From an uncultured Acetobacteraceae bacterium (lineage in GTDB: Bacteria; Pseudomonadota; Alphaproteobacteria; Acetobacterales; Acetobacteraceae), in the NCBI GenBank assembly GCA_937902425.1, contig CALFNB010000074.1:1-33210 (forward strand): a stretch of 33,210 bases of DNA, written 5' to 3'. Below, in pieces: positions 7,064-17,115 of this stretch. The translations under genes were made by a program, and so were the position numbers. Below the pieces are notes generated by a model that saw nothing but the letters and a program-made list of their open reading frames with translations, searched no databases and was not told the origin of the DNA. How positions within the stretch are numbered: position 1 is the stretch's first letter; each line of letters starts with the position of its first letter.

Positions 7064-10000
7064 ATGGCTTCTTATTCGATCGGGTCCGGAGTGACCAGCA
7101 GCGGCATCACGCTGAACAGCGGCGAATTCCTGAGCGTTTCGTCCGGCGGGACCGTCGTCGCCACGACGGCCGGCAGTGGCAGCTACGCGTTTGTGTCCGC
7201 CGGCGGCACGGCCCGAGGTACCGTTTTGAACGGCGGCTCGGAGTACGATCTGGCTGGCGCCACCGTCAGTGGCACAGTCGTGAACAGCGGTGGCGCCGAG
7301 TTCGCGGAGGGCACCGCCAGCGGCACGGTCGTGAACGGTGGTGGCGTCCAGGCAGTGCTCGGCACGGCGCTCAATACCGTCATCAGCGGCGGCGGCTTCC
7401 AAATCGTGTCCCATGGCGTGGCGAGCGGTACGTTGGTGCTTAGCGGGAGCGTCCAGACCGTCCATGGCAGCGCCGCCGCTACCGTCGTCAGCGGCGGCGG
7501 CACCGAGGTCGTGTCCGTCGGCGGCGTGGCCAGTGGCACCGTCGTGAGCAGTGGTGCGTTCCTGGTCGTCTCCAGCGGCGGCATGGCCAGCGGCGCGACC
7601 GTGGACGCCGGCGGGTTCCTGGTGGTCCTGTCGGGCGGCCTGGCGAGCGGCACGATCAACGCCGGCGGTGAGGTCGTATCGACCGGGGTGATCGTGCTGT
7701 CGTCCAACCTCGTGGTGTTCGCCGGAAGCGGCACGGTGACCGGTGCTTCCGCTGGTTCCGGCGAATCCGAGATGGTCCTGCCGGGCGGCACCGCGATCAG
7801 CTCGCACATCGGCTCGGGGGGCTTTGAATACATCTCCTCCGGCGGCGTCGCCGAGTTCTCCGTCGTCAGCAAGTTCGGCATCGACTACGTGCAGTCCGGC
7901 GGTGTGGGCAGCGCGACCCAGGTGCTGTCCGGCGGCGCCGAGGATGTGCTGCGTGGCGGCGTCGCGAGTGGAACCATGGTGTCCGCGGGCGGCTATCAGG
8001 ACGTCCTCTCCGGCGGCGTGGCGAGCAGCAGCGTCGTCAGTAGCGGCGGCTTCCAGGTTGTCTCCTCCGACGGTTCGGCGATCGCGACGACCGTCAGCGC
8101 CGGCGGTGACGAGGTCATCCTGCCGGGCGGCCTGGCCAGCGCCACGAACCAGTTGCCGGGGGGTGTGGTGGTGTCCGCCGGCGTGGTCGTCCTGTCGGGC
8201 GGCGTGGTGATTTCGGCTGGTGCCGGGACGGTCTCCGGCACTCTCGCGAACGTCGGCGAGGTGGAGTGGATCCTTCCGGGCGGCACCGCCATCGGCTCGC
8301 TCATCTCCGGTTTCGAACTCGTGTTTTCCGGCGGCACCGCCAGCGGCAGCCTGCTGAATGGATTCGGCAGCGAGACGGTGCGGTCCGGCGGCGTGGCCGA
8401 CTTCACCGTCATCAGCGGCCGCGGCACGCAGACTGTCAGCAGTGGCGCGGCGGCGAACTTCGCCGAGGTAAACAGCGGCGGAACGCAGTTCATCGCCGGT
8501 GGCGGCGTGGCGAGCGGCACCGTCATCGGCGCGGGCGGCACCGCGGAAGTCTTCATCAGTCGCAAGACCACCAGCACGGTCGTCGGCACCGGAGGCACCG
8601 AAACGCTGTTTGGCACCGCGCTCGGCACCGTCCTGAGCGGTGGCACCGAACGCGTTCAGTTCGGTGGTGTGGCGAGCGGTGTCATCGTCAGTAGCGGCGG
8701 CGCCCAGAATATCAGCTTGAGCGGTCTGGCCACCGGCACCGTGGTTACCGCCGGCGGGCTGGAGGTCATCCTCGCCGGCGGCACGGCCAGTGGGACGACC
8801 CTGGCGAGCGGCGGTGCCGCCATCGTCTCCAGCGGCGGCCTGGCCATCGGCACCACGGTCAGCGGCGGAGCGTTGCTGGCGGTTCTGCCTGGCGGAACGG
8901 CGAGTGGAACGCAGTTGTCAGGCGGGCAGGTCATATCGGCCGGCGTTTTCGTGGTGCCGGTCAGCGGCGTGGTCCAGGCCGGCAGCGGAACGGTCTCGGG
9001 CCTGATCGTCGGCTCGGGGTTCCAGGAGTACATCCTCTCCGGCGGCACGGCGGTCGGATCGCTGATCGGCGGCACCGAACTGGTTTATTCCGGCGGCGTC
9101 GCCAGCGGCTCGATCATCAGCGGTGGCGCCCAGAACGTGCAGTTCGGCGGCGTGGCGGTCAGCGCCGTGCTGGACGCGGGCGGCATCCAGACCTTGGCGC
9201 GCGGTGTCGCCAGCTTCACCACCGTGAACGCCGGAGGCGCCGAGCGGGTATCCACCGGCGGCATCGCCAGTGCCACGGTCCTGAACGGCGGCACCGAGAC
9301 AGTGACATTCAGCGGTCTCGCCAGCGGAACGACGGTGCGCGGACCGGGCTTCGAGGTGATCTCCTACGGCGGCGTCGCGAGCGGCAGCGTGATCTCCGGC
9401 GGCGGCCTGCAATCGGTGAATTATGGCGGCACCGCCATCGGCACCACCGTGAGCAGCGGCGGCGATGAAATCCTGGCGCAGGGCACCGCCAGCGGTGCGG
9501 TGATCCTGAGCGGCGGTCTGCTCCAGGCACAGTTCGGCGCCGCGGCGAACAACACCACGGTCGGGTCCGGCGGCTACGAAGTCATTTCCGCCTTCAGCAT
9601 CGCCAGCGGGACAACCGTGAGCAGCGGGGGCACACTCATCCTGCTGCCCGGAGCAACGGCAAGCAGCACGAACCCGCTCGCGGGGAGCCTGGTGGTCTCC
9701 GCCGGCGTCGTCGTATTGGCTTCCGGCAGCGTGATCACAGCGGTCAACGGAACGCTCTCGGGCGTCCAGGTCAGCGCCGGCCAGACCGAGTTCGTGCTGC
9801 CCGGGGGCACCGCCGTCAGTTCGCTGATCGTCGGCACCGCGAACATCGGCTCCGGCGGCACGGACAGCGGCTCGATCGTGGTGCGGCCGGGAAACGAGAA
9901 CGTCAATACCGGCGGCACCGCGAACTCCGTCGTCGTGAGCAGCGGCGGCTTTCTGAACATCGAAGGCGGCACCGCCAACGGCACCGTGGTGAGCGCCGGT

Positions 10001-13000
10001 GGGGTCGAAGAACTCTACGGTGGCGTGGCGAGCGGTACGGTCGTCAGCAACGGCGGCAGTGAAAACGTGGCCGGCGGTGTCGCGAGCGGCACCATCGTCG
10101 GGCGCGGCGGATCCCAGGGCGTGTCCTACGGCTCGGCGGTCGGAGCGCTGGTGAGCGGCGGCGGCGTGGAGGTTGTTTCCTACGGTGGCGTCGCTGACGA
10201 CACGACGGTGGAAAGCGGTGGCGCGCAGTTCGTCTCCGCGCTTGGCGCGGTCAGCGGTACCGTGGTCAGCGGTGGCGGCTTCGAGGTCGTGTTCAACGGC
10301 GGCATCGCCAGCGGCACGACGGTGAGCAGCGGCGGCACGCTGGTCATTCTTCCGGGCGCGCAGGTGAGCGGAACGGTTCCGCTCGCCGGTAGCCACATCA
10401 TCTCCGCCAACGTGCTCGTGCTTTCATCCAACGCGGTGGTGTCAGCGGTCAGCGGCACCGTGTCGGGCGATGTGATCGCCCAGGGAGAGACGGAGTACGT
10501 ATTGGCGCGTGGCATCGCGGTCAGCTCGCTGATCCGCAATGTCGGTACCGAAGAGGTCATGTCCGGCGGCGTGGCCAATTTCACGGTCGTGAGCAAAGGC
10601 GGCCGGCAGGACGTGACCAACGGCGGCGCGGCCCGCTTCGCGGTGGTGAGTGCCGGCGGCTATCAGGTGTTGTCAGCCGGCGGCACCGCGACCGGCACGA
10701 CCGCGGCGGCCGGCGGCACTGAGAACGTCAGCTACAGCGGCGTCGCGATCGGGACCAAAGTCGCCAACAACGGCACAGTGGCGATCAACAACCTTGGCGT
10801 CGCCAACCTCACGGTGGTGAGCAGCGGGGGCGCGGAAATGGTCAGCGCCGGCGGCATCGCGAGCGCGACGACCATTCTGTCCGGCGGCTTCGAACTCATC
10901 TCGGCCGGCGGCACCGCGCTCGCGACGACGGTCCAGAACGGCGGGTTCCTGGTGCTGTTCCAGGGCGCCAGTGCTTCCGGCACCATCGTGCAGCCCGGCG
11001 GCTCGGTCCTCAGCACCGGCGTCGTCCTGGTCGGCCAGATCACCTCCGCCTGGGCGACCACCGCTAATAACGTGACGGCCGGTGACCTCTCGACGCTTGA
11101 CGTGTTGCAAGGCGGAACCGCGATCAGCGCCTCCATCGGGTTGTTCGCGAGCGCGACCATCTTTTCCGGAGGTTCCGCCGCCGAAACAACGCTCAACGCG
11201 CTGGCCAACATGACGGTGATGTCCGGTGGATCGGCCACCGACGTCACGTTCGTCAGCAACTTCGGCGCACTCAATGTCGCGGCCGGGGCGGCGTTGCAGG
11301 GTTTGATCGGCCTGGATGCCGATCTGGTAACGATCAACATCAACGGCAGCGTGATGCCGACCGCTGTCATCAGCGGTTTCAATGCCTCCGACGACATCAG
11401 CCTGGTAAACATCCCCTACGTCGCGGGCGCTACCGCCACGTACAACGCCGGCGCGGTGACCGTCTCCGAAGGCGGCCAGAGTTACGCTTTGAATTTCGCC
11501 CCGTCGCCGGCTTATTCCGCCGGGACGTTCTTTGTGTCCTCCGGCTTTGGCGGTACCGATATCGGCTTCCTGGGTTCGGGCAGTTTCATCGTCTCGGGCG
11601 GGCAGACGAGCCAGGGTCTGGCGATCGCGGGAAATGAGTTCCTCGGAGTGAACTCCGGCGGGACGGTCAGTGCGTCTACCCTGAGTGGCACTCAGCCGTT
11701 CCTGACCTATCAGCCTTCAATCCTCAACGGCGGCACGCTGCATTTCGTTACCGGTTCGGGCGCTGTCGCGTTGGAGCGGAACTCCGGCACCGACATCGGC
11801 AACCAGGTTCAGTTTGGCGGCAATCTGCTCAACGTCGGGCAAGTCCAGAACGCGACCGTCACCAGCGGCGGTTTCCTGTTTACCCTGGAAGGCACCGTGA
11901 ACAACGCCGTGGTGTCGGCGAACGGGATCGAACTGGTCGCGTTCTTCGGGGCGGCGACCGGGACCGTGCTCGACGGTGGCCTTGAAGGTCTGGCCGCCTA
12001 CGGCACCGCCAGCGGGACAGTAGTGAACAGCGGCGGCGAGCAGGTCGTCGGCGGCCAGGTCGACCTCGGCGGCGGCGATATCCTGCCGCTGCCATACGGC
12101 ACCGCCGACTCCACGGTGGTCAATTCCGGTGGGCTGCAGTTCGTCAACGCCCTGAGCGATGCCGAGTCGACACGCATCAATGCCGGTGGCGAAATGATCG
12201 TCAACTCCGCCGGCACGGCGGGCAACCCGGTCATTGGTGGCGGCGGCACACTGGTTCTGAACAGTTTCGCGGTGGTCAGCGGCGGCATCGTGCTCGGGGG
12301 CGCCGGGGCGGTGCTGGACATCGGCGGAACGTCGATGCCGACCGCGACCATCTCGGGTTTCACCGACGGAAACTTCATCGATTTGATGAACGTCGCCGCG
12401 GCGGGCGCGTCGGCGACGATCGACACCTCGTCCGACGTGCTGACGATCTCAGCGGGCGGCTCCACTTATCCGCTGGCGCTCGCCGGAGGCTATGCCGGCG
12501 CGATATTCAACGTCACCAGCGCTGGACCCGGTGCCAGTATCGTCACGGTGTCCGGCGCGGGCATCCCGTGCTTCACCGCGGGTACGCGGATCGCCACGGA
12601 GTCCGGCGAGGTCGCGGTCGAGGCGCTGCGAGAGGGCGACCGCGTGGTGCTACGCGACGGACGGATCGCACCGATCGTCTGGGTCGGCCATCGTCGCGTG
12701 GACTGCGCCCACCACCCGCGCGCGGATCAGGTCTGGCCGGTCCGCGTTGCCGCCGGCGCCTTCGGCTCAGGACTGCCGCACAGCGACCTGAGACTGTCGC
12801 CGGACGACGCGGTTTATGTCGATGGTGTTTTGATTCCGGTGAAACGTCTGGTCAACGGAACCTCAATTGCCGTCGAGCCGGTGGATGTCGTCGTTTATTA
12901 CCATATCGAACTGGCCGCACACGAGATCATGTTGGCGCAGGCGCTGCCGGTGGAGTCCTATCTGGATACGGGGGATCGGCGTGCCTTCGACAATGGCGGC

Positions 13001-13162
13001 ACGACGGTGATGCTGCATCCGGATTTCTCAACGCGGATGTGGGAGGCGATGGGCTGCGCGCCGCTCGTCGTGACCGGACCCAAACTCGCAGCCGCGCGCC
13101 GACGCGTGAACGCGTTGGCGAACGACCTGCCGCGGCAGACCGCTCGACGCGTGAGGCGTTGA
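7064..13162 (+). CDS. Giant AIDA-repeat (autotransporter-adhesin-like beta-helix) protein with C-terminal Hint domain
   Basis: 2,032 aa; dozens of ~20-aa repeats (SGGxASGTxVxSGGxxxVxxGG); Hint domain from PCFTAGTRIATESGEVAVEALREGDRVVLRDG (Cys codon 12569-12571) to about 13020; SD-like GAAGGGG upstream. Confidence 0.92.
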   Translation: MASYSIGSGVTSSGITLNSGEFLSVSSGGTVVATTAGSGSYAFVSAGGTARGTVLNGGSEYDLAGATVSGTVVNSGGAEFAEGTASGTVVNGGGVQAVLGTALNTVISGGGFQIVSHGVASGTLVLSGSVQTVHGSAAATVVSGGGTEVVSVGGVASGTVVSSGAFLVVSSGGMASGATVDAGGFLVVLSGGLASGTINAGGEVVSTGVIVLSSNLVVFAGSGTVTGASAGSGESEMVLPGGTAISSHIGSGGFEYISSGGVAEFSVVSKFGIDYVQSGGVGSATQVLSGGAEDVLRGGVASGTMVSAGGYQDVLSGGVASSSVVSSGGFQVVSSDGSAIATTVSAGGDEVILPGGLASATNQLPGGVVVSAGVVVLSGGVVISAGAGTVSGTLANVGEVEWILPGGTAIGSLISGFELVFSGGTASGSLLNGFGSETVRSGGVADFTVISGRGTQTVSSGAAANFAEVNSGGTQFIAGGGVASGTVIGAGGTAEVFISRKTTSTVVGTGGTETLFGTALGTVLSGGTERVQFGGVASGVIVSSGGAQNISLSGLATGTVVTAGGLEVILAGGTASGTTLASGGAAIVSSGGLAIGTTVSGGALLAVLPGGTASGTQLSGGQVISAGVFVVPVSGVVQAGSGTVSGLIVGSGFQEYILSGGTAVGSLIGGTELVYSGGVASGSIISGGAQNVQFGGVAVSAVLDAGGIQTLARGVASFTTVNAGGAERVSTGGIASATVLNGGTETVTFSGLASGTTVRGPGFEVISYGGVASGSVISGGGLQSVNYGGTAIGTTVSSGGDEILAQGTASGAVILSGGLLQAQFGAAANNTTVGSGGYEVISAFSIASGTTVSSGGTLILLPGATASSTNPLAGSLVVSAGVVVLASGSVITAVNGTLSGVQVSAGQTEFVLPGGTAVSSLIVGTANIGSGGTDSGSIVVRPGNENVNTGGTANSVVVSSGGFLNIEGGTANGTVVSAGGVEELYGGVASGTVVSNGGSENVAGGVASGTIVGRGGSQGVSYGSAVGALVSGGGVEVVSYGGVADDTTVESGGAQFVSALGAVSGTVVSGGGFEVVFNGGIASGTTVSSGGTLVILPGAQVSGTVPLAGSHIISANVLVLSSNAVVSAVSGTVSGDVIAQGETEYVLARGIAVSSLIRNVGTEEVMSGGVANFTVVSKGGRQDVTNGGAARFAVVSAGGYQVLSAGGTATGTTAAAGGTENVSYSGVAIGTKVANNGTVAINNLGVANLTVVSSGGAEMVSAGGIASATTILSGGFELISAGGTALATTVQNGGFLVLFQGASASGTIVQPGGSVLSTGVVLVGQITSAWATTANNVTAGDLSTLDVLQGGTAISASIGLFASATIFSGGSAAETTLNALANMTVMSGGSATDVTFVSNFGALNVAAGAALQGLIGLDADLVTININGSVMPTAVISGFNASDDISLVNIPYVAGATATYNAGAVTVSEGGQSYALNFAPSPAYSAGTFFVSSGFGGTDIGFLGSGSFIVSGGQTSQGLAIAGNEFLGVNSGGTVSASTLSGTQPFLTYQPSILNGGTLHFVTGSGAVALERNSGTDIGNQVQFGGNLLNVGQVQNATVTSGGFLFTLEGTVNNAVVSANGIELVAFFGAATGTVLDGGLEGLAAYGTASGTVVNSGGEQVVGGQVDLGGGDILPLPYGTADSTVVNSGGLQFVNALSDAESTRINAGGEMIVNSAGTAGNPVIGGGGTLVLNSFAVVSGGIVLGGAGAVLDIGGTSMPTATISGFTDGNFIDLMNVAAAGASATIDTSSDVLTISAGGSTYPLALAGGYAGAIFNVTSAGPGASIVTVSGAGIPCFTAGTRIATESGEVAVEALREGDRVVLRDGRIAPIVWVGHRRVDCAHHPRADQVWPVRVAAGAFGSGLPHSDLRLSPDDAVYVDGVLIPVKRLVNGTSIAVEPVDVVVYYHIELAAHEIMLAQALPVESYLDTGDRRAFDNGGTTVMLHPDFSTRMWEAMGCAPLVVTGPKLAAARRRVNALANDLPRQTARRVRR

Positions 13163-13217
13163 TCCGTCGGCGCGCGCGCTTATGTCGTGAATTTCGACCG
13201 CGGCGGATCGCGCGAGA

Positions 13218-14060
13218 TCAGGCTTTCGACAGCGTCCAGTTATAGACGCGCTGTAGCGTGTCACCCATGAGCGCGGCCCGGTCGCTGTCGGACAGGCGAT
13301 CGGTGACGCGAAAAGCGTCAACACCCTGTTTGAATGTCAACACTCCGACCGCCCGGGTCCAATCGGTGCCCCACATGCAGCGATCGAAGCCAAACGCGTC
13401 AAAAATCCGAAACAGCGGATCCCAGATGTCTTTGTAGGGGAAGGGTTCGTGCGACAGCGTGCAGGCGCCCGAGATCTTCACCACGATGTTGTCGTGGGCC
13501 GCCAGCGCCAGCAGCTTTGGAAGCTCGGCCCATGGCTGCGCGGGGGCTGGCGGTTTTTGCGGCTGGCGCAGCCCGAGATGGTCGATAACCAGTTTGGTGT
13601 TGCGGTTTCGCGCCGCGAGTTGACCCGCCTGCTCAAGGCGTCCCGTGCACATGAGGTTGACTGGCAACGAATGCCGCGCCGCGGCGGCCAGGACTCGGTT
13701 CAGGCCTGGGTCGGCGGGGTCGGTCGAGACGCCTTCTCGCATCATGATCCGGATACCGACCGTCCCCTTCGTGGCAGCCCAGTCGGCGATCGTATCGGCC
13801 ACGCCGGGGTCGTTCGCGTCGACCGGTTTGATCAACCGGAATCTGTTGGGATGCGCATTGTAAACGGCGATGGCGTAGCTGGCGTCATAGCGGTACATCG
13901 TGAACGGCGAGACCAGCAGGGCGCCGTCGACACCGACGGCGTCCATGGCGGCCACCATGTCGTCGCCGGTGACCTCTGGCGGGCCATGGAGAACGGCAGC
14001 CCATGGGCGGCCCGGGTGATCGCGTTCGTAGGCGTGAACCTGGACGTCGATTGTTGGCAT
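13218..14060 (-). CDS. Amidohydrolase family 2
   Basis: 280 aa; TIDVQVHAYERDHPGRPWA, KLVIDHLGL, NIVVKISG, FGFDRCMWGTDWTRA. Confidence 0.87.
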   Translation of the reverse strand: MPTIDVQVHAYERDHPGRPWAAVLHGPPEVTGDDMVAAMDAVGVDGALLVSPFTMYRYDASYAIAVYNAHPNRFRLIKPVDANDPGVADTIADWAATKGTVGIRIMMREGVSTDPADPGLNRVLAAAARHSLPVNLMCTGRLEQAGQLAARNRNTKLVIDHLGLRQPQKPPAPAQPWAELPKLLALAAHDNIVVKISGACTLSHEPFPYKDIWDPLFRIFDAFGFDRCMWGTDWTRAVGVLTFKQGVDAFRVTDRLSDSDRAALMGDTLQRVYNWTLSKA

Positions 14061-14175
14061 GGCTTCCGATCCTCCACCCGATCGATTCTGATCAGGAACG
14101 ATGTGTCCCGCCTGGTTGGTGCGGGTTCGAGACGGTACGCAGCATGGTCCTCGTATTCAAGTGTAGCACCGGCGA

Positions 14176-14763
14176 TCACAGACCGGCTGGTGCCTCCTGT
14201 CCGGCCACCCGTTCATAGGCTGCCCTGGTCGCATCGGAAACCTTATGGGTGTCTTCTCTGAGATTGCGTGGCGTGATCGCGATAAACGCGATTTCCCAAT
14301 CTTTTGGGGCCGGCTTTCCCACCTTCGGCAAGAACGCATGCGGCGCGTTTGGTGAGTTGTGGAAATGATCGCCGCCGGTCACTGGTGTGAGAATGGGTTG
14401 TGCATTCTGCCCTTCGGAATACGCATCCGCTTCACCAACGACGTACATGGGAAACTGATCGGTTCGGCTCCTCGGATGTCTGTGCAACTCGACTTGTTTC
14501 AGGAAAACACAAGCAACCGATCGTCCGTGACGATTTCGGCCATTTCGCCAGAAACCGTCTCCCGCTAAATCCATGGGCGTTGGGAGTTGGTGTTCCCTCC
14601 CGCCGAGCACTGCTCGCAGGGTTTCTCTTGGATTGAATTCATTTTCCCGCCCGGAGAAAGCGGCTCGCGCCGTGCTGAAGTCTTGGTATACAGCTTTCAC
14701 CCACGCCAGCTCGTCATCAGCCAGTTCATGATCCAATAACGAGATATCTGATACGTCAGCCAC
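14176..14763 (-). CDS. Hypothetical cupin-like protein
   Basis: HFHNSPNAPHAFLP metal-site-like motif; GTG start at 14763 preferred because AAAGGAG lies at correct spacing (atcaaAGGAGaagtcaGTG). Confidence 0.6.
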   Translation of the reverse strand: MADVSDISLLDHELADDELAWVKAVYQDFSTARAAFSGRENEFNPRETLRAVLGGREHQLPTPMDLAGDGFWRNGRNRHGRSVACVFLKQVELHRHPRSRTDQFPMYVVGEADAYSEGQNAQPILTPVTGGDHFHNSPNAPHAFLPKVGKPAPKDWEIAFIAITPRNLREDTHKVSDATRAAYERVAGQEAPAGL

Positions 14764-14835
14764 TGACTTCTCCTTTGATTTTCTTACCGATCGTGGACAG
14801 GAATCACCTACCACTGACCGGAATACCCGGCAAGA

Positions 14836-15726
14836 CTACGAAGCCTGACGCCGCGTCTGCGTCCAGCCGACATAAAGCCCGGAGGCAATGACGATCGCGG
14901 CGCCCAGCCAGGTCAGCGCGTCCGGCAAATCGCTGAACAGCAGATAGCCAACCAGCACGGAGCCGAGCATCTGCACGTATTGAAACGGCGTTACGATATT
15001 CGCCGGAGCAAATCCCAGCGACAGCGCGACGAAGTAGTGACTGATCGCGCCCAGTACGCCAAGACTGCAGAACAGCACGACATGACCCAGGCTCGACGGC
15101 GTTCGCCACACGAAGGGCAGCACCAGCAGCATGCCAAAGGCTCCGACGATGGAACTGTAGATCGCCGATGTTTCCGGTGCCTCGGTATCGGCGATCTCTC
15201 GCGTGAAGATCTGATAAAATCCATTCATCAGCGCACTGAAGATGACGAACAGCGCGGCCCAATGGAACACCTCGGACCCTGGGCGGATGATGATGAGCAC
15301 ACCCAGGAATCCGATCAGCACGGCGACCACTCTCCCCTGGCTGGTTCGTTCCCCCAGCATCGGCCACGCCAGCGCGGCGACCATCAGCGGTCCGGTCATG
15401 TTGATCGAGGCAGCCTTGCCGATCGGGATGAAGGTGATCGCGAAGAAGTAGCTCAGATTCGAAATGAACAGGCAGGAGGAGCGTAACATATGCCGGCCCA
15501 AACGCCGCGTGCGCAGCATGCGCAATCCGAACCGCGGCACGAACGTTGCCAGCATGAACAGGACATGCCCGAAGGCGCGAGCCCAGGAGACTTGCAGGGA
15601 ACTGTAGTGCTCGCCGAGCAACTTGGCGAAACCGTTCATCAATGGCGAGGTGAGGCCGGACAGACAGATGAACAGCACGCCCAGTAGCAGGTTGCGGTCC
15701 CATTGGCGCCGCGCCGGGTAGGACAT
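14836..15726 (-). CDS. EamA/DMT-superfamily transporter
   Basis: 296 aa polytopic; NGFAKLLGEHYSSLQVSWARAFG, paired 5-TM-like repeats, typical EamA pattern. Confidence 0.88.
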   Translation of the reverse strand: MSYPARRQWDRNLLLGVLFICLSGLTSPLMNGFAKLLGEHYSSLQVSWARAFGHVLFMLATFVPRFGLRMLRTRRLGRHMLRSSCLFISNLSYFFAITFIPIGKAASINMTGPLMVAALAWPMLGERTSQGRVVAVLIGFLGVLIIIRPGSEVFHWAALFVIFSALMNGFYQIFTREIADTEAPETSAIYSSIVGAFGMLLVLPFVWRTPSSLGHVVLFCSLGVLGAISHYFVALSLGFAPANIVTPFQYVQMLGSVLVGYLLFSDLPDALTWLGAAIVIASGLYVGWTQTRRQAS

Positions 15727-15790
15727 CGTCGTTTATTTCTCCCCCCGAGGCATGTTCCACCGCGTCAGAAGGTCGCGCGGAAGTCTTCAA

Positions 15791-16972
15791 TTACACAAAC
15801 TGTACCACGTTCTCGCAACCGATGATGTGGCGGCCCACCATTTCGATCAGCGGCAGCATCGCCTGCATATGCTGACTGGCACTCATTGCATCACGGAAGC
15901 GGCGTTCGAACGGCGCGGAATCCATGATCGCCGCGGTGCCCGCGCCGCGGTAGCACGCGATGGAGACATCGGTCGCCTCGTTCATGCCATAGGTCGTGGC
16001 GAGCCGGAGGCGCATCCGCGTGTCCACATCCAGATCGCCTTTCACCGCGGCGTCATAAGTTTGGCACACCGCCTCATGCAGGAAGGCGCGGGCGGCGGAC
16101 AGTTTCGCCTCCAGCAAGCCGATTTCCCGTTGTATCGCGTGGTTGTCGGCCATGGCGCTGATTGACGCCCGGCTGCGCCGGCTACGCGCGAGCGTGGTGT
16201 AGGTCTCCAGCATACGCCGCGCCAGGCCGAGCGTCACGCCGCAGAAACCCATCGCATAGAGCGGGGTGGAGTGGATGGCATAGAGCGGCCCGCTCTCCCG
16301 TCGTTCCTCGGGTGCTTCACGATGCGGGGCGTGCTCGTCCGCCACGAACAGGTCGTTGACCGAGTAAGTATCGCTGCCAGTGCCACGCAGACCGAGGACG
16401 TGCCAGTCGTCGACGATCGTGGCTTTCTCGCGAAGGAACAGGAAGCTGCGCACGTCTGGAGTGCCGTAGCGGATGTGTGGCGTGCCATCGGGGTTCTGCA
16501 CGGCGCCGTGGGCGCCGATCCAGGTGGTGTGACGGCTGCCGCTCGCGAAGCTCCAGGTGCCGGTCAGGCGGTAGCCGCCGTCCACGCGGATGGCCTTGCT
16601 GTTGCTGGTAATGGCGCCCCAGGCGAGCCCGGCGCGCCGACCATCGAAGACGGAGACGGCGGCGTTGTGCGGCATGGCGGCGGCGGACGTCGCGGAGGAG
16701 ACGTTGGACTGGTTGACGAACCAGCCGGTGCTGGCGTCGGCCCAGGCGACGGCCTCGGTTGTCTTGCAGAACTCCAGTGGGTGGATTTCCTGACCTCCCA
16801 GGGACCTGGGCAGCAGCAGGCGCAGCAGGTCCTGATCGACGAGGGCGTCAACGACCTCTGGGGTCAGTTCGCGGCGGCGGTCGATCTCGGGGCCATGGGC
16901 GTCCAGCAGTGGATGCAGTGCGTGGGCACGGTCGGGGGCGCTGGTAAGTGGTGCTGACTGGACGGTGTCCAT
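15791..16972 (-). CDS. Acyl-CoA dehydrogenase-fold flavoprotein (possible flavin-dependent monooxygenase)
   Basis: LLRLLLPRSLGGQEIHPLEF, WFVNQSN, YRLTGTWSFASGSRHTTW, LRGTGSDTYSVNDLFV; start MDTVQS with AAGGAAG RBS. Confidence 0.87.
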   Translation of the reverse strand: MDTVQSAPLTSAPDRAHALHPLLDAHGPEIDRRRELTPEVVDALVDQDLLRLLLPRSLGGQEIHPLEFCKTTEAVAWADASTGWFVNQSNVSSATSAAAMPHNAAVSVFDGRRAGLAWGAITSNSKAIRVDGGYRLTGTWSFASGSRHTTWIGAHGAVQNPDGTPHIRYGTPDVRSFLFLREKATIVDDWHVLGLRGTGSDTYSVNDLFVADEHAPHREAPEERRESGPLYAIHSTPLYAMGFCGVTLGLARRMLETYTTLARSRRSRASISAMADNHAIQREIGLLEAKLSAARAFLHEAVCQTYDAAVKGDLDVDTRMRLRLATTYGMNEATDVSIACYRGAGTAAIMDSAPFERRFRDAMSASQHMQAMLPLIEMVGRHIIGCENVVQFV

Positions 16973-17096
16973 GAAGGCTTCCTTGGTGGCCGGGTCCGGT
17001 GAGCAATAGGGGCGGCGTTGGAACGGCGTCAATCTGCTGGCCGGTGCGGTCATGCGGGTGGGCTTTACCGGTCCGTGGCGGCGCGGTATTCGTTAT

Positions 17097-17115
17097 GGAA
17101 CGATAATATTATTCC
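17097..17115. promoter_or_regulatory. AT-rich imperfect dyad upstream of the acyl-CoA dehydrogenase-like gene
   Basis: GGAACGATAATATTATTCC with core palindrome ATAATATTAT (17103-17112). Confidence 0.35.

Noticed and set aside
8918-10396. 492-aa minus-strand repeat ORF (and similar at 7007-7807)
   Set aside because: Shadow of the GC-rich AIDA repeats on the opposite strand; Ala/His/Arg-rich periodicity follows the sense repeats.
7064-12500. CRISPR-like repeat periodicity
   Set aside because: The repeats are in-frame protein-coding AIDA repeats of varying sequence, with no conserved direct repeat/unique spacer pattern.
13161-13209. GATCCG...CGGATC inverted repeat after the giant gene
   Set aside because: Only 6 bp with a 37-nt spacer; within chance expectation for this GC content.
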